From Nitrospinota bacterium (GTDB lineage Bacteria > Nitrospinota_A > UBA7883): a DNA stretch of 48,591 nucleotides. Positions 8,709 through 18,215 of the stretch are shown here, piece by piece. The position numbers and the translations under genes were made by a program. The notes under the pieces were generated by a model that was not told the origin of the DNA, did not search any database, and saw nothing but the letters and a program-made list of their open reading frames with translations. Positions within the stretch are counted from its first letter, which is position 1; every line of letters starts with the position of its first letter. Location of the stretch: contig JAOUMU010000009.1 in the NCBI GenBank assembly GCA_029881335.1, forward strand, positions 1-48,591, read 5' to 3'.

Positions 8709-9134
8709 ATGAGCAGGAAAAGTATATTTGGGATGGCTGGAGCAGCGGCCTTCGTCATATCAGTGGTATTGGTCCAGGCCCAGACATCCAACGTAACCAA
8801 CCTTATCAGCGCCCCGGAGGCCAGGAAGATGATCGCCGAAGGGAAGTTTGACCTGGTGCTGGATGTGCGCACGCCGGAAGAGTACAACGGTCCCTTGGGG
8901 CATATTAAAGGCGCCAAGCTGATTCCCGTCCAAAACCTGGAGGCGCAACTGAAGACTATCGAAGCCTATAAGGGAAAAAAGGTGCTGGTATATTGCCACT
9001 CTGGCAAACGCTCGGACCAAAGCGCCAAGTTTCTCAAGGCCAAGGGGTTTACCAGCGTGTTCGATATGACTGGTGGAATGAGGGGGTGGAAGATCATGGG
9101 GTTTGAGTCGGAGATCGAAGTCTCCAAGAACTGA
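8709..9134 (+). CDS. Exported single-domain rhodanese-like protein
   Basis: A 141-residue protein with an N-terminal signal peptide (hydrophobic residues 7-24, ending VQAQ) and one rhodanese fold. Seen: LDVRTPEEYNGPLGHIKGA (Asp-Val-Arg and the Gly-His-Ile segment) and the active-site loop VYCHSGKRSDQ with the catalytic cysteine at about residue 97. Such proteins move sulfane sulfur, for example from thiosulfate, in the periplasm; the donor and acceptor here are unknown. AAGGAGA at 8694-8700 sets the ATG at 8709. It appears to be a single-gene unit. Confidence 0.88.
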   Translation: MSRKSIFGMAGAAAFVISVVLVQAQTSNVTNLISAPEARKMIAEGKFDLVLDVRTPEEYNGPLGHIKGAKLIPVQNLEAQLKTIEAYKGKKVLVYCHSGKRSDQSAKFLKAKGFTSVFDMTGGMRGWKIMGFESEIEVSKN

Positions 9135-9292
9135 AAACGTGGCGAAGGAGGGGCCTGGAGCCGGCCTGGCCCAGCATGATCGTTTTTGTCTCACGCTGGG
9201 GAGCGCGCTGGGGGGGGGCGATCATGAAGGGATTGCGGGCGCCGCTGTGTATGATATGCCGGCGGTAGATAATCTCAGGAGGGGAGGGGTGG

Positions 9293-10227
9293 ATGGAAAT
9301 GCGGGTACGATTTGCTTGCTCGTTCATTACAGCCACGTTCCTGGTCACGCTTTTTTCACATGACGCATTCGCTGCGGAATGCGAGCGTCCAAAGTCATCA
9401 AAAGAGGCGTGGTCGGCCACGGAATGCTGGATTTACACGCAGTCGGTGAAGGGTGAAATAGCCGACCAGAACAAAAAAGAATATGGCTTGAGTTCGGACA
9501 AATCCCGCGATCCGGAAGATGAAAAGGATTGGCCGGATGCAAGGCTGGTGCGGCCTGAGTTTCTTTACACCATTCTGTTTGAAGAGTACTATTCGAAGAA
9601 TATCCACAGAAAAGGTGTCCGGATAATTGGCGCCTTGTTCAAGGAAAAGGTTGACCTTTCAAATGGCCGCATATCCTTTATAAAACGCTAGGCGGTTTAC
9701 AAGGGAAGGAAAATGGCTCCCTTGCCGATCGGCCAGTAGGACGTATTCTGGATTTGCCTGACCGCCGATATAGGGGCGAATCCCCCCAGCCGTACCGGCA
9801 ACTGGCTGCGGTTCTCTCTGCCGAAGGGCGGGATGAAAAAGCTCGAGCTGTGGGCTATGCGATGATGGTGAAGTTGAGGAAGCAGGAAACGAACTACATT
9901 CACTGGGGGTGGATGTGGCTTCAGCATCTGTTCATGGGGTATGGCTATTACAATCTCCGGGCGCTATTGTAGATAGGGGGGATGCTGATTGTTGGTATGG
10001 TGGCGCTCCATGCATTCAGAGAAGCGAAAAGGCTGGGACTGCCTATTGGACTTGCCTACATCCTCGATATGCTGCTGCCCGTTATCAAATTGCGCGGTCT
10101 TCATTACAGCGACAAATTCGATCTTCTAAACCATCGGGCGCGATGGTATTTCTATGTTCATTAACTCATGGGTTGGGCGCTGGCACTGTTCCTCGCGGCG
10201 GGTTTATCCGGCTTGACGAAAAAGTAA
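9293..10227 (+). pseudogene. Decayed gene for an exported/membrane protein (deletion, frameshift and two nonsense codons)
   Basis: An intact start with strong AGGAGG (9278-9283) and ATG 9293 leads into a signal peptide and about 130 residues, ending at TAG 9689. A different frame then carries what looks like the C-terminal part of a larger protein: SPQPYRQLAAVLSAEG, a first membrane segment, TAG at 9970-9972 inside LRALL*IGGMLIVG, a long helix, TAA at 10162-10164 inside WYFYVH*LMGWALAL, and an end at 10227. Continuity of hydrophobic sequence on both sides of each stop, in one frame, shows these are nonsense mutations. The N-terminal part ends in a region (KGVRIIGALFKEKVDLSN) that reads like the start of a beta-solenoid-type repeat, so a central segment is probably deleted. 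Family assignment is by memory only. Confidence 0.65.
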
Positions 10228-10260
10228 CAGCGCGGTGAAGGAGAGCGGCGGGCGCGCTCC

Positions 10261-11961
10261 TCATCCGGTGTACCTTTGCACTATGGCCAGGAAGTTGTCT
10301 GATATCACCGGCTGGGCCATAAAATCGGAGGCGCCCATGCTCAATGCGGCCCGGCGCAGGTTGTTGTCCGGGTGGGGGCCTTGGCTGGGGGAATAGGCCA
10401 TGGGGGCGGTGATGATGACAGGCACCTGTGAAAGCCTGGCGTGGGACTTCATCCAGTCCAGCAGGGAAAATCCGTCCAGCCTTTGCAGGTTCACCCCGGC
10501 GATCACCAGGTCCGGGGCGATACGCTCCAGGGTTCGCAAGGCGGTCTGGCCATCTTCGGCTTCAATGACCTCCACCCCCTCCAGTTCCCGGATCATTTCC
10601 CGCATGGATCGCCGAATGGCCTCGTCGCTGTCCGCCAGCATCACAAGACGCCGGAATCCCGGCAGGATGACAGAAAAGAGGCTCCCTTCCCCTTGTGTCG
10701 ACTCCACTTCCAACTCCCCGCCATGGGCGCTTATGATGTCGTGGCTGAAGGGAAGTCCCAGGCCGGATATCCTCTCCGTGGCCCCCGGAGCGTATGGATT
10801 GGCTTTATGTTCGAACAAGCCGGGCAGAGACTCGGGGCTGATCCCCTCGCCGGTATCCCGCACGCCGATTTCATTTCTTTCCCCACCCTTGCGGAATACG
10901 CTGATGGCCCCCCCCTGTTGGGTGAACTTGACGGCGTTGGCCAACAGGTTGTGGATCACTTCGCCCAGGAGGGCAGGGTCCGCCACCACCACCATATCCT
11001 CCGGTATATCGTTGGATATGCGGACATCCTTTTTCTCCGCCAGGTGAGATATGTTGGAGATATGTTGATCCGCCAGGGACCGGATGCCGATGATTTTTTT
11101 CTGAACCGAGATTTTCCCGGTGCGGAGGGCGGAGAGCTTTAGCAACTGGCCTATCAGGTTCAACAGACCCTCGATAGTGGCCTGTATGTTGGAGAGTATC
11201 TCCTCTTTTCTTTGTGACGACAGATCGGAGGCATCGGCCGATTTCAAAAACTCCACCAGGCCCAGCACGCTGGATAGGGGGGAGCGGAGGTCGTGGGAGA
11301 CCAGAGTCACGAACTTGTCCTTTAGCCGGGTGGCGTTCACCGCCCTGATTTTTTGGCGCCGAAGCTCGAATGTCATCCTGAACTCGTTGCGCAGGTGCAG
11401 CTCCACGAAATAGTTAGCGGTGGCGCCGAAGGCGGCCATGGCGGAGAGGAGCTCCAGGTGCATGGTCAATGGCACGAACGGCTCGATGTATATACCCATG
11501 ACCATTCCGTAGCAGACGATTATTAGCAGGGAGGTGATGGCGTTCCAGATGTAGCCCTGCCAGATGATGGAGTTTGTGATTGATATCATCAAAAAGGTGG
11601 AGCCGAAGTATACCAGCTGGGCCTGGGGTGTTTGAATCAGCCCCAACAGGGCCAGGGCGCCCCCCTCCGCCGCCAGCAGCCCCAGGCTGGCCAAAGGTTT
11701 TATCCACCTGCGGGCAAAAGAAGCAAAGGAAGCAGCGGAGATGAGGAGGATAATCGGTATTACGATCATGAACCGGATCATGAAAGCCTGTTCGGTAAAA
11801 GCGGGAAAATCGCGGTAGTCGCTGAGGAAAAAGAGGCCATAGATCGCCGCGCCCAGGACACCCAGAACCCTGTAGATGAAAATCGAGTTCTCGAAGCTGG
11901 CGTCCTGGTATTTCTCCTCCATATCGGAGGAGAATCGCAGGTCAAGAAAGGACTTATTCAT
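10261..11961 (-). CDS. Membrane hybrid histidine kinase with degenerate C-terminal receiver
   Basis: A 566-residue sensor kinase. Six hydrophobic segments fall between residues 26 and 188, followed by a HisKA domain with His223 in VSHDLRSPLS and an HATPase domain with HNLLANAVKFT (N box, Asn342), DTGEG (369-373) and GLGLPFS. Residues 439-566 have a receiver fold, but the phospho-accepting Asp is Gly489 (LVIAGVN where LVxLDVN is expected) and the conserved Lys is Gln550 (DFMAQPV), so this receiver cannot be phosphorylated in the usual way. The input signal is presumably membrane-related. No response regulator is adjacent on this strand. The start at 11961 has no good Shine-Dalgarno; Met14 is possible. 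Confidence 0.88.
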   Translation of the reverse strand: MNKSFLDLRFSSDMEEKYQDASFENSIFIYRVLGVLGAAIYGLFFLSDYRDFPAFTEQAFMIRFMIVIPIILLISAASFASFARRWIKPLASLGLLAAEGGALALLGLIQTPQAQLVYFGSTFLMISITNSIIWQGYIWNAITSLLIIVCYGMVMGIYIEPFVPLTMHLELLSAMAAFGATANYFVELHLRNEFRMTFELRRQKIRAVNATRLKDKFVTLVSHDLRSPLSSVLGLVEFLKSADASDLSSQRKEEILSNIQATIEGLLNLIGQLLKLSALRTGKISVQKKIIGIRSLADQHISNISHLAEKKDVRISNDIPEDMVVVADPALLGEVIHNLLANAVKFTQQGGAISVFRKGGERNEIGVRDTGEGISPESLPGLFEHKANPYAPGATERISGLGLPFSHDIISAHGGELEVESTQGEGSLFSVILPGFRRLVMLADSDEAIRRSMREMIRELEGVEVIEAEDGQTALRTLERIAPDLVIAGVNLQRLDGFSLLDWMKSHARLSQVPVIITAPMAYSPSQGPHPDNNLRRAALSMGASDFMAQPVISDNFLAIVQRYTG

Positions 11962-12039
11962 CCGTGGAAAATATACAAAATGTTATGAGAAATATTCTTT
12001 TCCGCAATAATAGCGGAAAACAGGGGCAGTGGGAGAAAG

Positions 12040-13029
12040 TCATCTGTCATACCCATCGGGATTTTCCTTCATCCAATGCCATGCCGTTTCAATGATTATG
12101 TCGATATCGGTATATTCCGGCCGCCATCCCAAAACACGCATCGCTTTTTCGCTGGAGCTTATCAGGGTGGAAGGGTCGCCGGGCCGCCGGGGCGCTGGCT
12201 GAGTGCTTATGGAGAGTCCGGTCACCCGCCGGGCCGCCTCCACCACCTGCAGCACAGAGGAGCCTTTTCCCGCGCCCATGTTAAATGCGTCCGGAGCCCC
12301 GCCGCCGTCCAGATACTCCAGGGCTTTCAGGTGGGCGTCTGCCAGATCGGTCACATGTATGTAATCGCGCACACACGATCCGTCATCTGTGGGGTAGTCG
12401 GAGCCGAAAATGGAAACCGATTCACGCTGTCCCAGAGCGGTTTGCAGGATCAGGGGGATAAGGTGGGTCTCCGGATCGTGATCCTCGCCCAACCTTCCTT
12501 CAGGGTCCGCTCCGGCGGCGTTGAAATATCGGAGGAATACGGGCCGAAGTGTGGAAACGGCGGCCAGATCCATGGCCATTCGCTCGAAGCAGAGCTTTGT
12601 GGCCCCGTAGGGGTTGATGGGAATTTTTTGGTTTTCTTCTGTGATTGGCAAGGTCTCCGGCTCGCCATACAGGGCGCAAGTGGAGGAGAAGACCAGCTTA
12701 TTCACGCCATGGCGCTCCATCCCTTTCAATAGCTCCAATCCGGCGCAGACGTTGTTCTGGTAATACTTGGCTGGTTCGGTCATGGACTCGGCCACCTTCG
12801 AATACGCGGCGAAATGGACCACAGCGTCCACATCCCCCCCTCCGAAGACACTATCCAGAAACCTGGGGTCACCCACATTCCCTATTGCCAGAGGCAGGTC
12901 ACCGGCGGCTTTGGCATGCCCCAGACTCAGGTCATCCAATATCACCACTTCATAACCTTTGCCGGAAATGAAATGCGCGAAATGGCTACCTATATAGCCG
13001 GCGCCGCCTGTCACCACCACTTTTCTCAT
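12040..13029 (-). CDS. galE: UDP-glucose 4-epimerase
   Basis: Extended SDR of 329 residues that interconverts UDP-glucose and UDP-galactose (or the N-acetyl forms) for surface glycans. Seen: TGGAGYIGSH at the N-terminus, FSSTCALYGE (catalytic Ser), NPYGATK (Tyr-Lys), YFNAAGADP and RDYIHVTDLADAH, the classic GalE signature set. Length matches the family. AAAGGGA about 10 bases before the ATG can serve as Shine-Dalgarno. It is transcribed divergently from the LytS-like gene, with 210 bases between them. Confidence 0.95.
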   Translation of the reverse strand: MRKVVVTGGAGYIGSHFAHFISGKGYEVVILDDLSLGHAKAAGDLPLAIGNVGDPRFLDSVFGGGDVDAVVHFAAYSKVAESMTEPAKYYQNNVCAGLELLKGMERHGVNKLVFSSTCALYGEPETLPITEENQKIPINPYGATKLCFERMAMDLAAVSTLRPVFLRYFNAAGADPEGRLGEDHDPETHLIPLILQTALGQRESVSIFGSDYPTDDGSCVRDYIHVTDLADAHLKALEYLDGGGAPDAFNMGAGKGSSVLQVVEAARRVTGLSISTQPAPRRPGDPSTLISSSEKAMRVLGWRPEYTDIDIIIETAWHWMKENPDGYDR

Positions 13030-13173
13030 TAATGCAAAATCCCTTTAAAAGTAAACGTCAAACAACAATTTTAATGGAAAAGCGCCATAAGCGTGTCACA
13101 AAATCGCCCCTATGAGAAACAGAGGCGCGGATTGCCTATCTGCGGTAAAAGGCATATCATTGTATCCCAAGCG

Positions 13174-13183
13174 CCACATGTGG
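13174..13183. promoter_or_regulatory. Perfect palindrome in the galE / lytS-like intergenic region
   Basis: CCACATGTGG is a perfect 10-bp palindrome flanked by CG and GGCG, within the 210-bp divergent promoter region. It could be an operator; no regulator can be assigned from sequence. Confidence 0.25.
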
Positions 13184-13239
13184 GGCGATTATGGGTGGAA
13201 AGGTCATCTTTTGCACGAGAATCAAACTAGGTAGCTCCG

Positions 13240-14334
13240 TTGCCCAAGACAGTGATTGAAAAACTGGCCCGGTGGCCCGTATTACGCCGGGATCGTGTCT
13301 TCTATCTGGCTGTATTGCCCTTGACGGTGATGGTGGTGGGTATTACACCATATCTGTTTCAGGCGTTCTTCTTCCCCGGCCCCATCCACGGGTTGCTTTC
13401 CCTTTCGCTGAAGGTTATGGTAGGTGCGGCGCTGATGGGAGCTCTTTGCTACGGGCTCACGAGGTTGCTTTCCAATCCTCGGTTGCGGAACTGGGGGCCC
13501 AGCCGGCGACACTGGCCACTGGTGAGCCACGTGCTGATCCTGTGGATTCCCGCCGTGCTCCTGATCGACGCGCCCCTGAGGCTTTCCGAACTACAGATGC
13601 TTGGGCCTGCGGCGCTTTCCCCGGAAATTATCCCATACATCATGGGAGTCTCATTCGGCAGAGCGTTTCTGTTCGCCGGGGGGATTGTGTTCTATGAACG
13701 GCTGATCGAGGCCGCAATCCAGGCCGCCGACTATCGCCAGAAGGCTCTTTTGCTGGAAACCCAAACTCTCAAGACCTTGATCCAGCCCCACTTCATGCTA
13801 AACAGCTTAAACGCCATCCGAGCCAACATCGAGGATGCGCCGGAAGTGGCGGAACAGATGATCCTGAGCCTCACCTACATTCTGCGGATGGTGATCGAGT
13901 ATTCCGGGAAGGAGCGTATCACCCTCAAAGAAGAGATGGACCTGGTGAATGAATATGTGACCTTCATGAACCGGCGGTTCGAAAGTTCGGTCCAGCTGAA
14001 CATCGGTGACAGAGCCCGTTCCTCTGTGTCCATTCCGCCACTGATCATTTTCAGTCTGGTGGAAAACTCCTTCAAGCATGGCTTCTCCCAAAGTCGCCAG
14101 GGGTCCATCACAGTGAGCGCGGAGGCAGGAGACATGTACCGCCTGGTGGTGGATGATGACGGGACGGAGGCCGCCATCCAGGATTCCCATGGCGGTACCG
14201 GGGGCCAGTATGTGTCCAGCCGTCTGGAGCTTGCCTTCGGTGACAGGTTCGTGTTTACCCACGGCAGGCTGGATAACGGGCACTACCAGGCGGTGATAGA
14301 GATACCATGGGAAAGGGATCCTGGTGGGAATTAG
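13240..14334 (+). CDS. LytS/YehU-type membrane sensor histidine kinase
   Basis: A 364-residue kinase. Membrane segments lie at about 20-46, 52-75, 95-112 and 130-152, followed by the His_kinase (PF06580) core: LIQPHFMLNSLNAIRANI, with the phospho-accepting His184, and an HATPase domain with LIIFSLVENSFKHG (N box). This core is typical of kinases that pair with LytTR regulators, and such a regulator follows with an 11-base overlap. The G box is weakly conserved (DDDGTEAA, then HGGTGGQYVSSRLE). The start is a TTG at 13240 with AGGTAG upstream; GTG 13252 is an alternative. The stimulus is unknown. Confidence 0.88.
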   Translation: MPKTVIEKLARWPVLRRDRVFYLAVLPLTVMVVGITPYLFQAFFFPGPIHGLLSLSLKVMVGAALMGALCYGLTRLLSNPRLRNWGPSRRHWPLVSHVLILWIPAVLLIDAPLRLSELQMLGPAALSPEIIPYIMGVSFGRAFLFAGGIVFYERLIEAAIQAADYRQKALLLETQTLKTLIQPHFMLNSLNAIRANIEDAPEVAEQMILSLTYILRMVIEYSGKERITLKEEMDLVNEYVTFMNRRFESSVQLNIGDRARSSVSIPPLIIFSLVENSFKHGFSQSRQGSITVSAEAGDMYRLVVDDDGTEAAIQDSHGGTGGQYVSSRLELAFGDRFVFTHGRLDNGHYQAVIEIPWERDPGGN

Positions 14335-15028
14335 GATAGTGATCGTGGAGGATGAACCGGCCGCCGCCAGACTGCTGAAAAAGATGCTGGAGCGGACGCC
14401 TGGCCTCTCCATCGGCTCGCTGGCCATATGCTCCTCCGTGGCCGAAGCCAGGGATCATCTGGCCCGGGAGGGCGCGGATGTCGTGTTTTTGGACCTGAAC
14501 GTGCGGGGAGAATCTGGGTTCGACGCGGTGGACGATTTCATGGCGGCGCCCTTCGACACCATCATAGCCACTGCCAACCCGGAGTACGCCGTGCGAGCGT
14601 TCGAAGTGGGGGCGGCGGATTATCTGCTGAAGCCTTTCTCCCAGGAGCGGCTGGAAAAGGCGCTGGCCAGAGTGCGAGGTGAGGATAGGGAAGAATCCAT
14701 GGGACGGATTCTGGTGAAGGACCATCAGGGAATCACCGCTGTTCCGGTGGGGGATCTGAAGCTGGTGCGAAGCGCCGGAGACTATACTGAACTGCATCTT
14801 ATCGGCGGAGGTAGAAAGCTGTGCGCGAAGAGCATGGACTTTTTGGAGCGCTCCCTGCCCGCTGATTTCATGCGAGTGCACAGGAGCGCCATCGTGCGCC
14901 TCTCCATGGTCCGTAGGGTGAAAGTGGTGGCTGGCGGCAAGTACCTGGCGGAGATTGAGGGGGAAAACGAGCCTGCCCCCGTGGGGCGCACATATTACAA
15001 AGAACTGAAGGAAAGCCTGGGATTATAA
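14324..15028 (+). CDS. LytR/AlgR-family response regulator (receiver + LytTR DNA-binding domain)
   Basis: A 234-residue regulator. The receiver domain (1-115) has acidic residues in IVEDEP, phospho-acceptor Asp57 in VVFLDLN, Thr83 in IIATA and Lys103 in YLLKPF. The LytTR domain (about 130-234) has SAGDYTELH, FMRVHRSAIVRLSMV and VGRTYYKELKESL, which bind DNA through beta strands rather than a helix-turn-helix. The start is GTG 14324, inside the end of the kinase gene (11-base overlap), so the pair is translationally coupled. Targets are not evident; the divergent galE promoter region is a plausible but untested site. Confidence 0.92.
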   Translation: MGIRIVIVEDEPAAARLLKKMLERTPGLSIGSLAICSSVAEARDHLAREGADVVFLDLNVRGESGFDAVDDFMAAPFDTIIATANPEYAVRAFEVGAADYLLKPFSQERLEKALARVRGEDREESMGRILVKDHQGITAVPVGDLKLVRSAGDYTELHLIGGGRKLCAKSMDFLERSLPADFMRVHRSAIVRLSMVRRVKVVAGGKYLAEIEGENEPAPVGRTYYKELKESLGL

Positions 15029-15661
15029 ACGAAGCGGGCCGCTCCTTGTTTTTTAAAATATTGGAAAATCCCCATTCCCCGCAATTATTATTTATCAAGG
15101 GCGCAACCCACGTCGTCATTTAGACTTAAGTCCAAGTTAAACCCCTTCCGCGGTCAAAACAACTGTTGTTCCACCAATGGAACCACGGATCGCCAAACTG
15201 CTGGTAAATGATGAATATCAGGACATCTGTCCATTTTGTTCAAGTCGAGGGCAGGTATCCAGGATTATGCAAAACCTTATTCCTGTATTTCGGCTGTCGC
15301 ATAAATAGCGGTTATTACCATTGACGCGGCCGCATGGAGAGCCGCCAGTCACGATATGTTGCTCCATCGGCTGGTGTGAAGCCGCCTTCCGGATATGGCG
15401 GTGGCCAAGAGTTTTTCATACATGGAGGGCGTAGCTGGTTTACCATGAAGATTGCCAGATGTTGACCGGGGCAAGGATTAATATTCTCGAATGAATTGCC
15501 ATCTTCTTCATTGGCTATAGGGTCAGCCCAACCGCCAGCGGCCGCAGTCGAGCCTGGGTATCTGTTCCCGACTGCGCATGAGGCTATGCTGTCGAGGGTT
15601 GCTTTAATCAGTGTCCGCGCAAACGCGGGATGATCAGGTATATCTTAAATCAGGTTATTGT
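15029..15661. other. Long non-coding gap with palindromes, no gene seen
   Basis: About 600 bases between the LytTR regulator and malic enzyme without a convincing reading frame. It holds a perfect palindrome GACTTAAGTC (15123-15132), a near-perfect one AACAACTGTTGTT (15158-15170), and a short hairpin with arms CCGCC (15382-15386) and GGCGG (15397-15401). These may be regulator sites or an unrecognised RNA; I cannot assign a function. Confidence 0.3.
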
Positions 15662-17395
15662 ATGCAGCATTTTAAAAAGCGAGTGGATCGGGAGGGGAGG
15701 GAGTATCTCTCTGTCAGTATTAGCGGGGCTGACCTTTTGCACAACCCGTTGCTGAACAAGGGCACGGCGTTCCCCGCCAACGAGCGGAGCCAGCTAGGCT
15801 TGGTGGGTCTGCTTCCGCCTCATGTTTCCACCACAGAAGAGCAGATCAACAGAGTGTATGAAAACTACTCGTCCAGGCAGGACAATATGGAAAAGTACGT
15901 ATACCTTCGCTCGTTGCAGGACAGGAACGAGACTTTGTTCTACGCGGTCCTTAGAAGGTACGCCGAGGAGATGACACCGATAATATACACACCGACGGTG
16001 GGAGAAGCGGTCCGCCGGGGCAGCCATATATATCGCCTTTCCCGCGGCCTGTATGTTTCTCCGGAAAATGTGGAAATGATAGGCACGATGGCGGCCAATC
16101 TGGATTCGGAGCAGATAAAAGTTATCGTGGTGACGGACAATCAGGGCATCCTGGGCATAGGCGATATGGGGGTGGGTGGCATGGGTATCCCCATTGGCAA
16201 GCTGTCGCTGTACACCATGGGCGCGGGGATAGCCCCCTGGTGGTGTCTGCCGATTTGCCTGGATGTGGGCACGGACAACGAAGCTCTTTTAGACGATCCT
16301 CTATACCTGGGCGCCAAGAGCCGCAGGCTGGAGGGGAGGAATTATGATTTGTTCATAGACAAGTTCGTGAACCAGATCACCAGATTGTATCCCGGCGCTC
16401 TTTTGCAATGGGAGGATTTCTCCAAGCAGAACGCATATACGAACCTGGACAGGTATCGGGACAAGATACTCTCCTTCAATGACGACATCCAGGGAACGGG
16501 GGCTGTGGTGCTGGCCGGGATAATAGTGGCCATGAGGATTACAGAAGAGAGACTGGTGGACCAGAAATTCCTGATTTACGGCGCAGGCGCGGGGGGCGTG
16601 GGAGTGGCCCGGCAAATAAAAAACGCGTTGATGGAGGAAGGGCTGGATGAGGCGCAGGCTCTCTGCCGCATACTGACAGTGGATAGGCGTGGCGTGGTGA
16701 CCAAGGACCGGCCGAACATTGAATGCTACAAGCTGGAATTCGCCGCCGAGTCTGGCGCTTGCGCCGGCTGGGATGTGAAGGATAACGCCCGGATCACGCT
16801 ACTGGAAACTGTGGAGAACTGGGGGGCAACCGTGCTTTTGGGCACATCCGGCCAGCCGGGCTCCTTTACCCGCCAGGTGGTGGAGGCGATGGCCAGAAAC
16901 AACCCTTCCCCTCTGATATTTCCCCTGAGTAATCCCACATCAAAGGCGGAAGCCAAACCGGCCGATATTCTAGAATGGAGCGATGGGAGAGCCATCGTGG
17001 CCACTGGCAGTCCTTTTGACGATGTGGAAGTGGATGGAAAAAAGATTAGAATTGGCCAGGGGAATAACGTGTTTATATTCCCCGGCGTGGGACTTGGGGC
17101 CTTGGCTTCCGGCACGGGGAAAATCACCGACGAGATGTTCACTGCAGCCGCCAGAAGGCTTGCGGACATGGCCCCGCATGATTGCGCCACCAACATGGCC
17201 CTGTATCCCAAGGTGTCACAGCTGGGCAAGGTGACAGAGCAGGTGGCTCTGGCGGTTTATAATACAGCCATCCGGCAAGGCCTGGCTACCGCCCACAATG
17301 AGGGTGATGATCCACTGACCAGGATACAAAGCCTGATCTGGAAGCCTGAGTATATTCCCTACGCGCAGAGTGTGGAAGACGGCGGCCCGAAGTAA
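15662..17395 (+). CDS. maeA: NAD-dependent malic enzyme
   Basis: Oxidative decarboxylation of malate to pyruvate, in the cytoplasm. The 577 residues from ATG 15662 align throughout with the large MaeA/SfcA-type malic enzymes. Seen: NPLLNKGTAF, MTPIIYTPTVGEA, the VIVVTDNQGILGIGDMGVGG signature, the metal-binding FNDDIQGTG (Asp-Asp), the dinucleotide fold IYGAGAGGVGVA, PLSNPTSKAEA and ATGSPF. A GTG at 15611 would add 17 residues that have no counterpart in the family as I know it; neither start has a strong Shine-Dalgarno. It stands alone as a transcription unit. Together with the isocitrate dehydrogenase further on, it suggests NADPH/NADH supply from C4 and C6 acids. Confidence 0.94.
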   Translation: MQHFKKRVDREGREYLSVSISGADLLHNPLLNKGTAFPANERSQLGLVGLLPPHVSTTEEQINRVYENYSSRQDNMEKYVYLRSLQDRNETLFYAVLRRYAEEMTPIIYTPTVGEAVRRGSHIYRLSRGLYVSPENVEMIGTMAANLDSEQIKVIVVTDNQGILGIGDMGVGGMGIPIGKLSLYTMGAGIAPWWCLPICLDVGTDNEALLDDPLYLGAKSRRLEGRNYDLFIDKFVNQITRLYPGALLQWEDFSKQNAYTNLDRYRDKILSFNDDIQGTGAVVLAGIIVAMRITEERLVDQKFLIYGAGAGGVGVARQIKNALMEEGLDEAQALCRILTVDRRGVVTKDRPNIECYKLEFAAESGACAGWDVKDNARITLLETVENWGATVLLGTSGQPGSFTRQVVEAMARNNPSPLIFPLSNPTSKAEAKPADILEWSDGRAIVATGSPFDDVEVDGKKIRIGQGNNVFIFPGVGLGALASGTGKITDEMFTAAARRLADMAPHDCATNMALYPKVSQLGKVTEQVALAVYNTAIRQGLATAHNEGDDPLTRIQSLIWKPEYIPYAQSVEDGGPK

Positions 17396-17425
17396 TTCGG
17401 CGCAGGGAAAAGGCTGGCATTTCAA

Positions 17426-17442
17426 CAGCCCGTTAGGGGCTG
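17426..17442 (+). repeat. Short hairpin after the malic enzyme gene
   Basis: CAGCCC, loop GTTAG, GGGCTG: a 6-bp perfect stem 30 bases after the stop. No T tract follows, so it may only protect the 3' end of the mRNA or assist Rho-dependent termination. Confidence 0.35.
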
Positions 17443-17621
17443 CCGGGCAGGATAGTGTGCGCAGCGATGGCATTTGCCCGACACTCCACCACGCCGAGAT
17501 TGCTGCTTATGCGGTTTCTTTCGTTCTCCTTTCCACGGCCGGTCGCCAGCCAGGGATAACAGGGAGAATCTTGATATAATCAAGGCGTTGCATTACATGA
17601 TAGGTAAGTGAATAGAAAATC

Positions 17622-18206
17622 ATGAAGAAATATGATCTGGTGTTGGCTTCCTCCTCTCCCAGGCGCAGAACCTTGCTGCAGGAGGCGGGAGCCCGGTTCA
17701 TCGTGTCGGCGCCGGAATTGGACGAGGAGTTCCATCCGGACCTCTCCCCGGAGAGCAACACGGAGAACACCGCCATGGATAAAGCCAGGGCCGTTTGCGG
17801 CCTATACCCGGACGATCCGGTGCTGGCTGCGGATACCATAGTGGCTCTGGATGGCGAAGTGATCGGCAAACCGGCCAGCGGGGAGGAAGCGGAGCGTATG
17901 CTGCAAAGCTTGTCCGGTCGCGAGCACAGCGTGGTGACAGGTGTTGCCCTGGCTCATCAGGGGAGGGGGGTATATTGGAAATCGAGCGTAGTGTCAAAAG
18001 TACGATTCAGGACGCTACCCCGGGACTGGATCCGGGAATATGTGGCGGGTGGCGAACCTATGGACAAGGCGGGGGCATACGCCATCCAGGGAGGGGCGGC
18101 CGCGTGGATAGAATCATACAGCGGCAGCTACACCAACATTATCGGTCTGCCCATGGAAATGGTGCGGGAGGTCATGGCGGAATTCGGTTATGACATATTC
18201 ATCTAG
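17622..18206 (+). CDS. maf: Maf family nucleoside triphosphate pyrophosphatase
   Basis: A 194-residue cytoplasmic enzyme that hydrolyses non-canonical or pyrimidine NTPs (dTTP/UTP type) to the monophosphate. Seen: N-terminal LASSSPRRRTLL, the AADTIVALDGEVIGKP motif with the conserved Asp, DKAGAYAIQGGAA, and SYTNIIGLPMEMV near the C-terminus. This set is diagnostic of Maf. It lies 9 bases before coaE, so the two are probably co-transcribed housekeeping genes. Confidence 0.95.
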   Translation: MKKYDLVLASSSPRRRTLLQEAGARFIVSAPELDEEFHPDLSPESNTENTAMDKARAVCGLYPDDPVLAADTIVALDGEVIGKPASGEEAERMLQSLSGREHSVVTGVALAHQGRGVYWKSSVVSKVRFRTLPRDWIREYVAGGEPMDKAGAYAIQGGAAAWIESYSGSYTNIIGLPMEMVREVMAEFGYDIFI

Positions 18207-18215
18207 GAGCCCGGT

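Noticed and set aside
9970-10164. Stop-codon recoding (pyrrolysine or selenocysteine) to explain the interrupted frame
   Set aside because: Two different stops (TAG and TAA), an additional frameshift and an apparent deletion are better explained by gene decay.
17426-17442. Rho-independent terminator after malic enzyme
   Set aside because: The stem is good but no T tract follows, so it is listed only as a hairpin.
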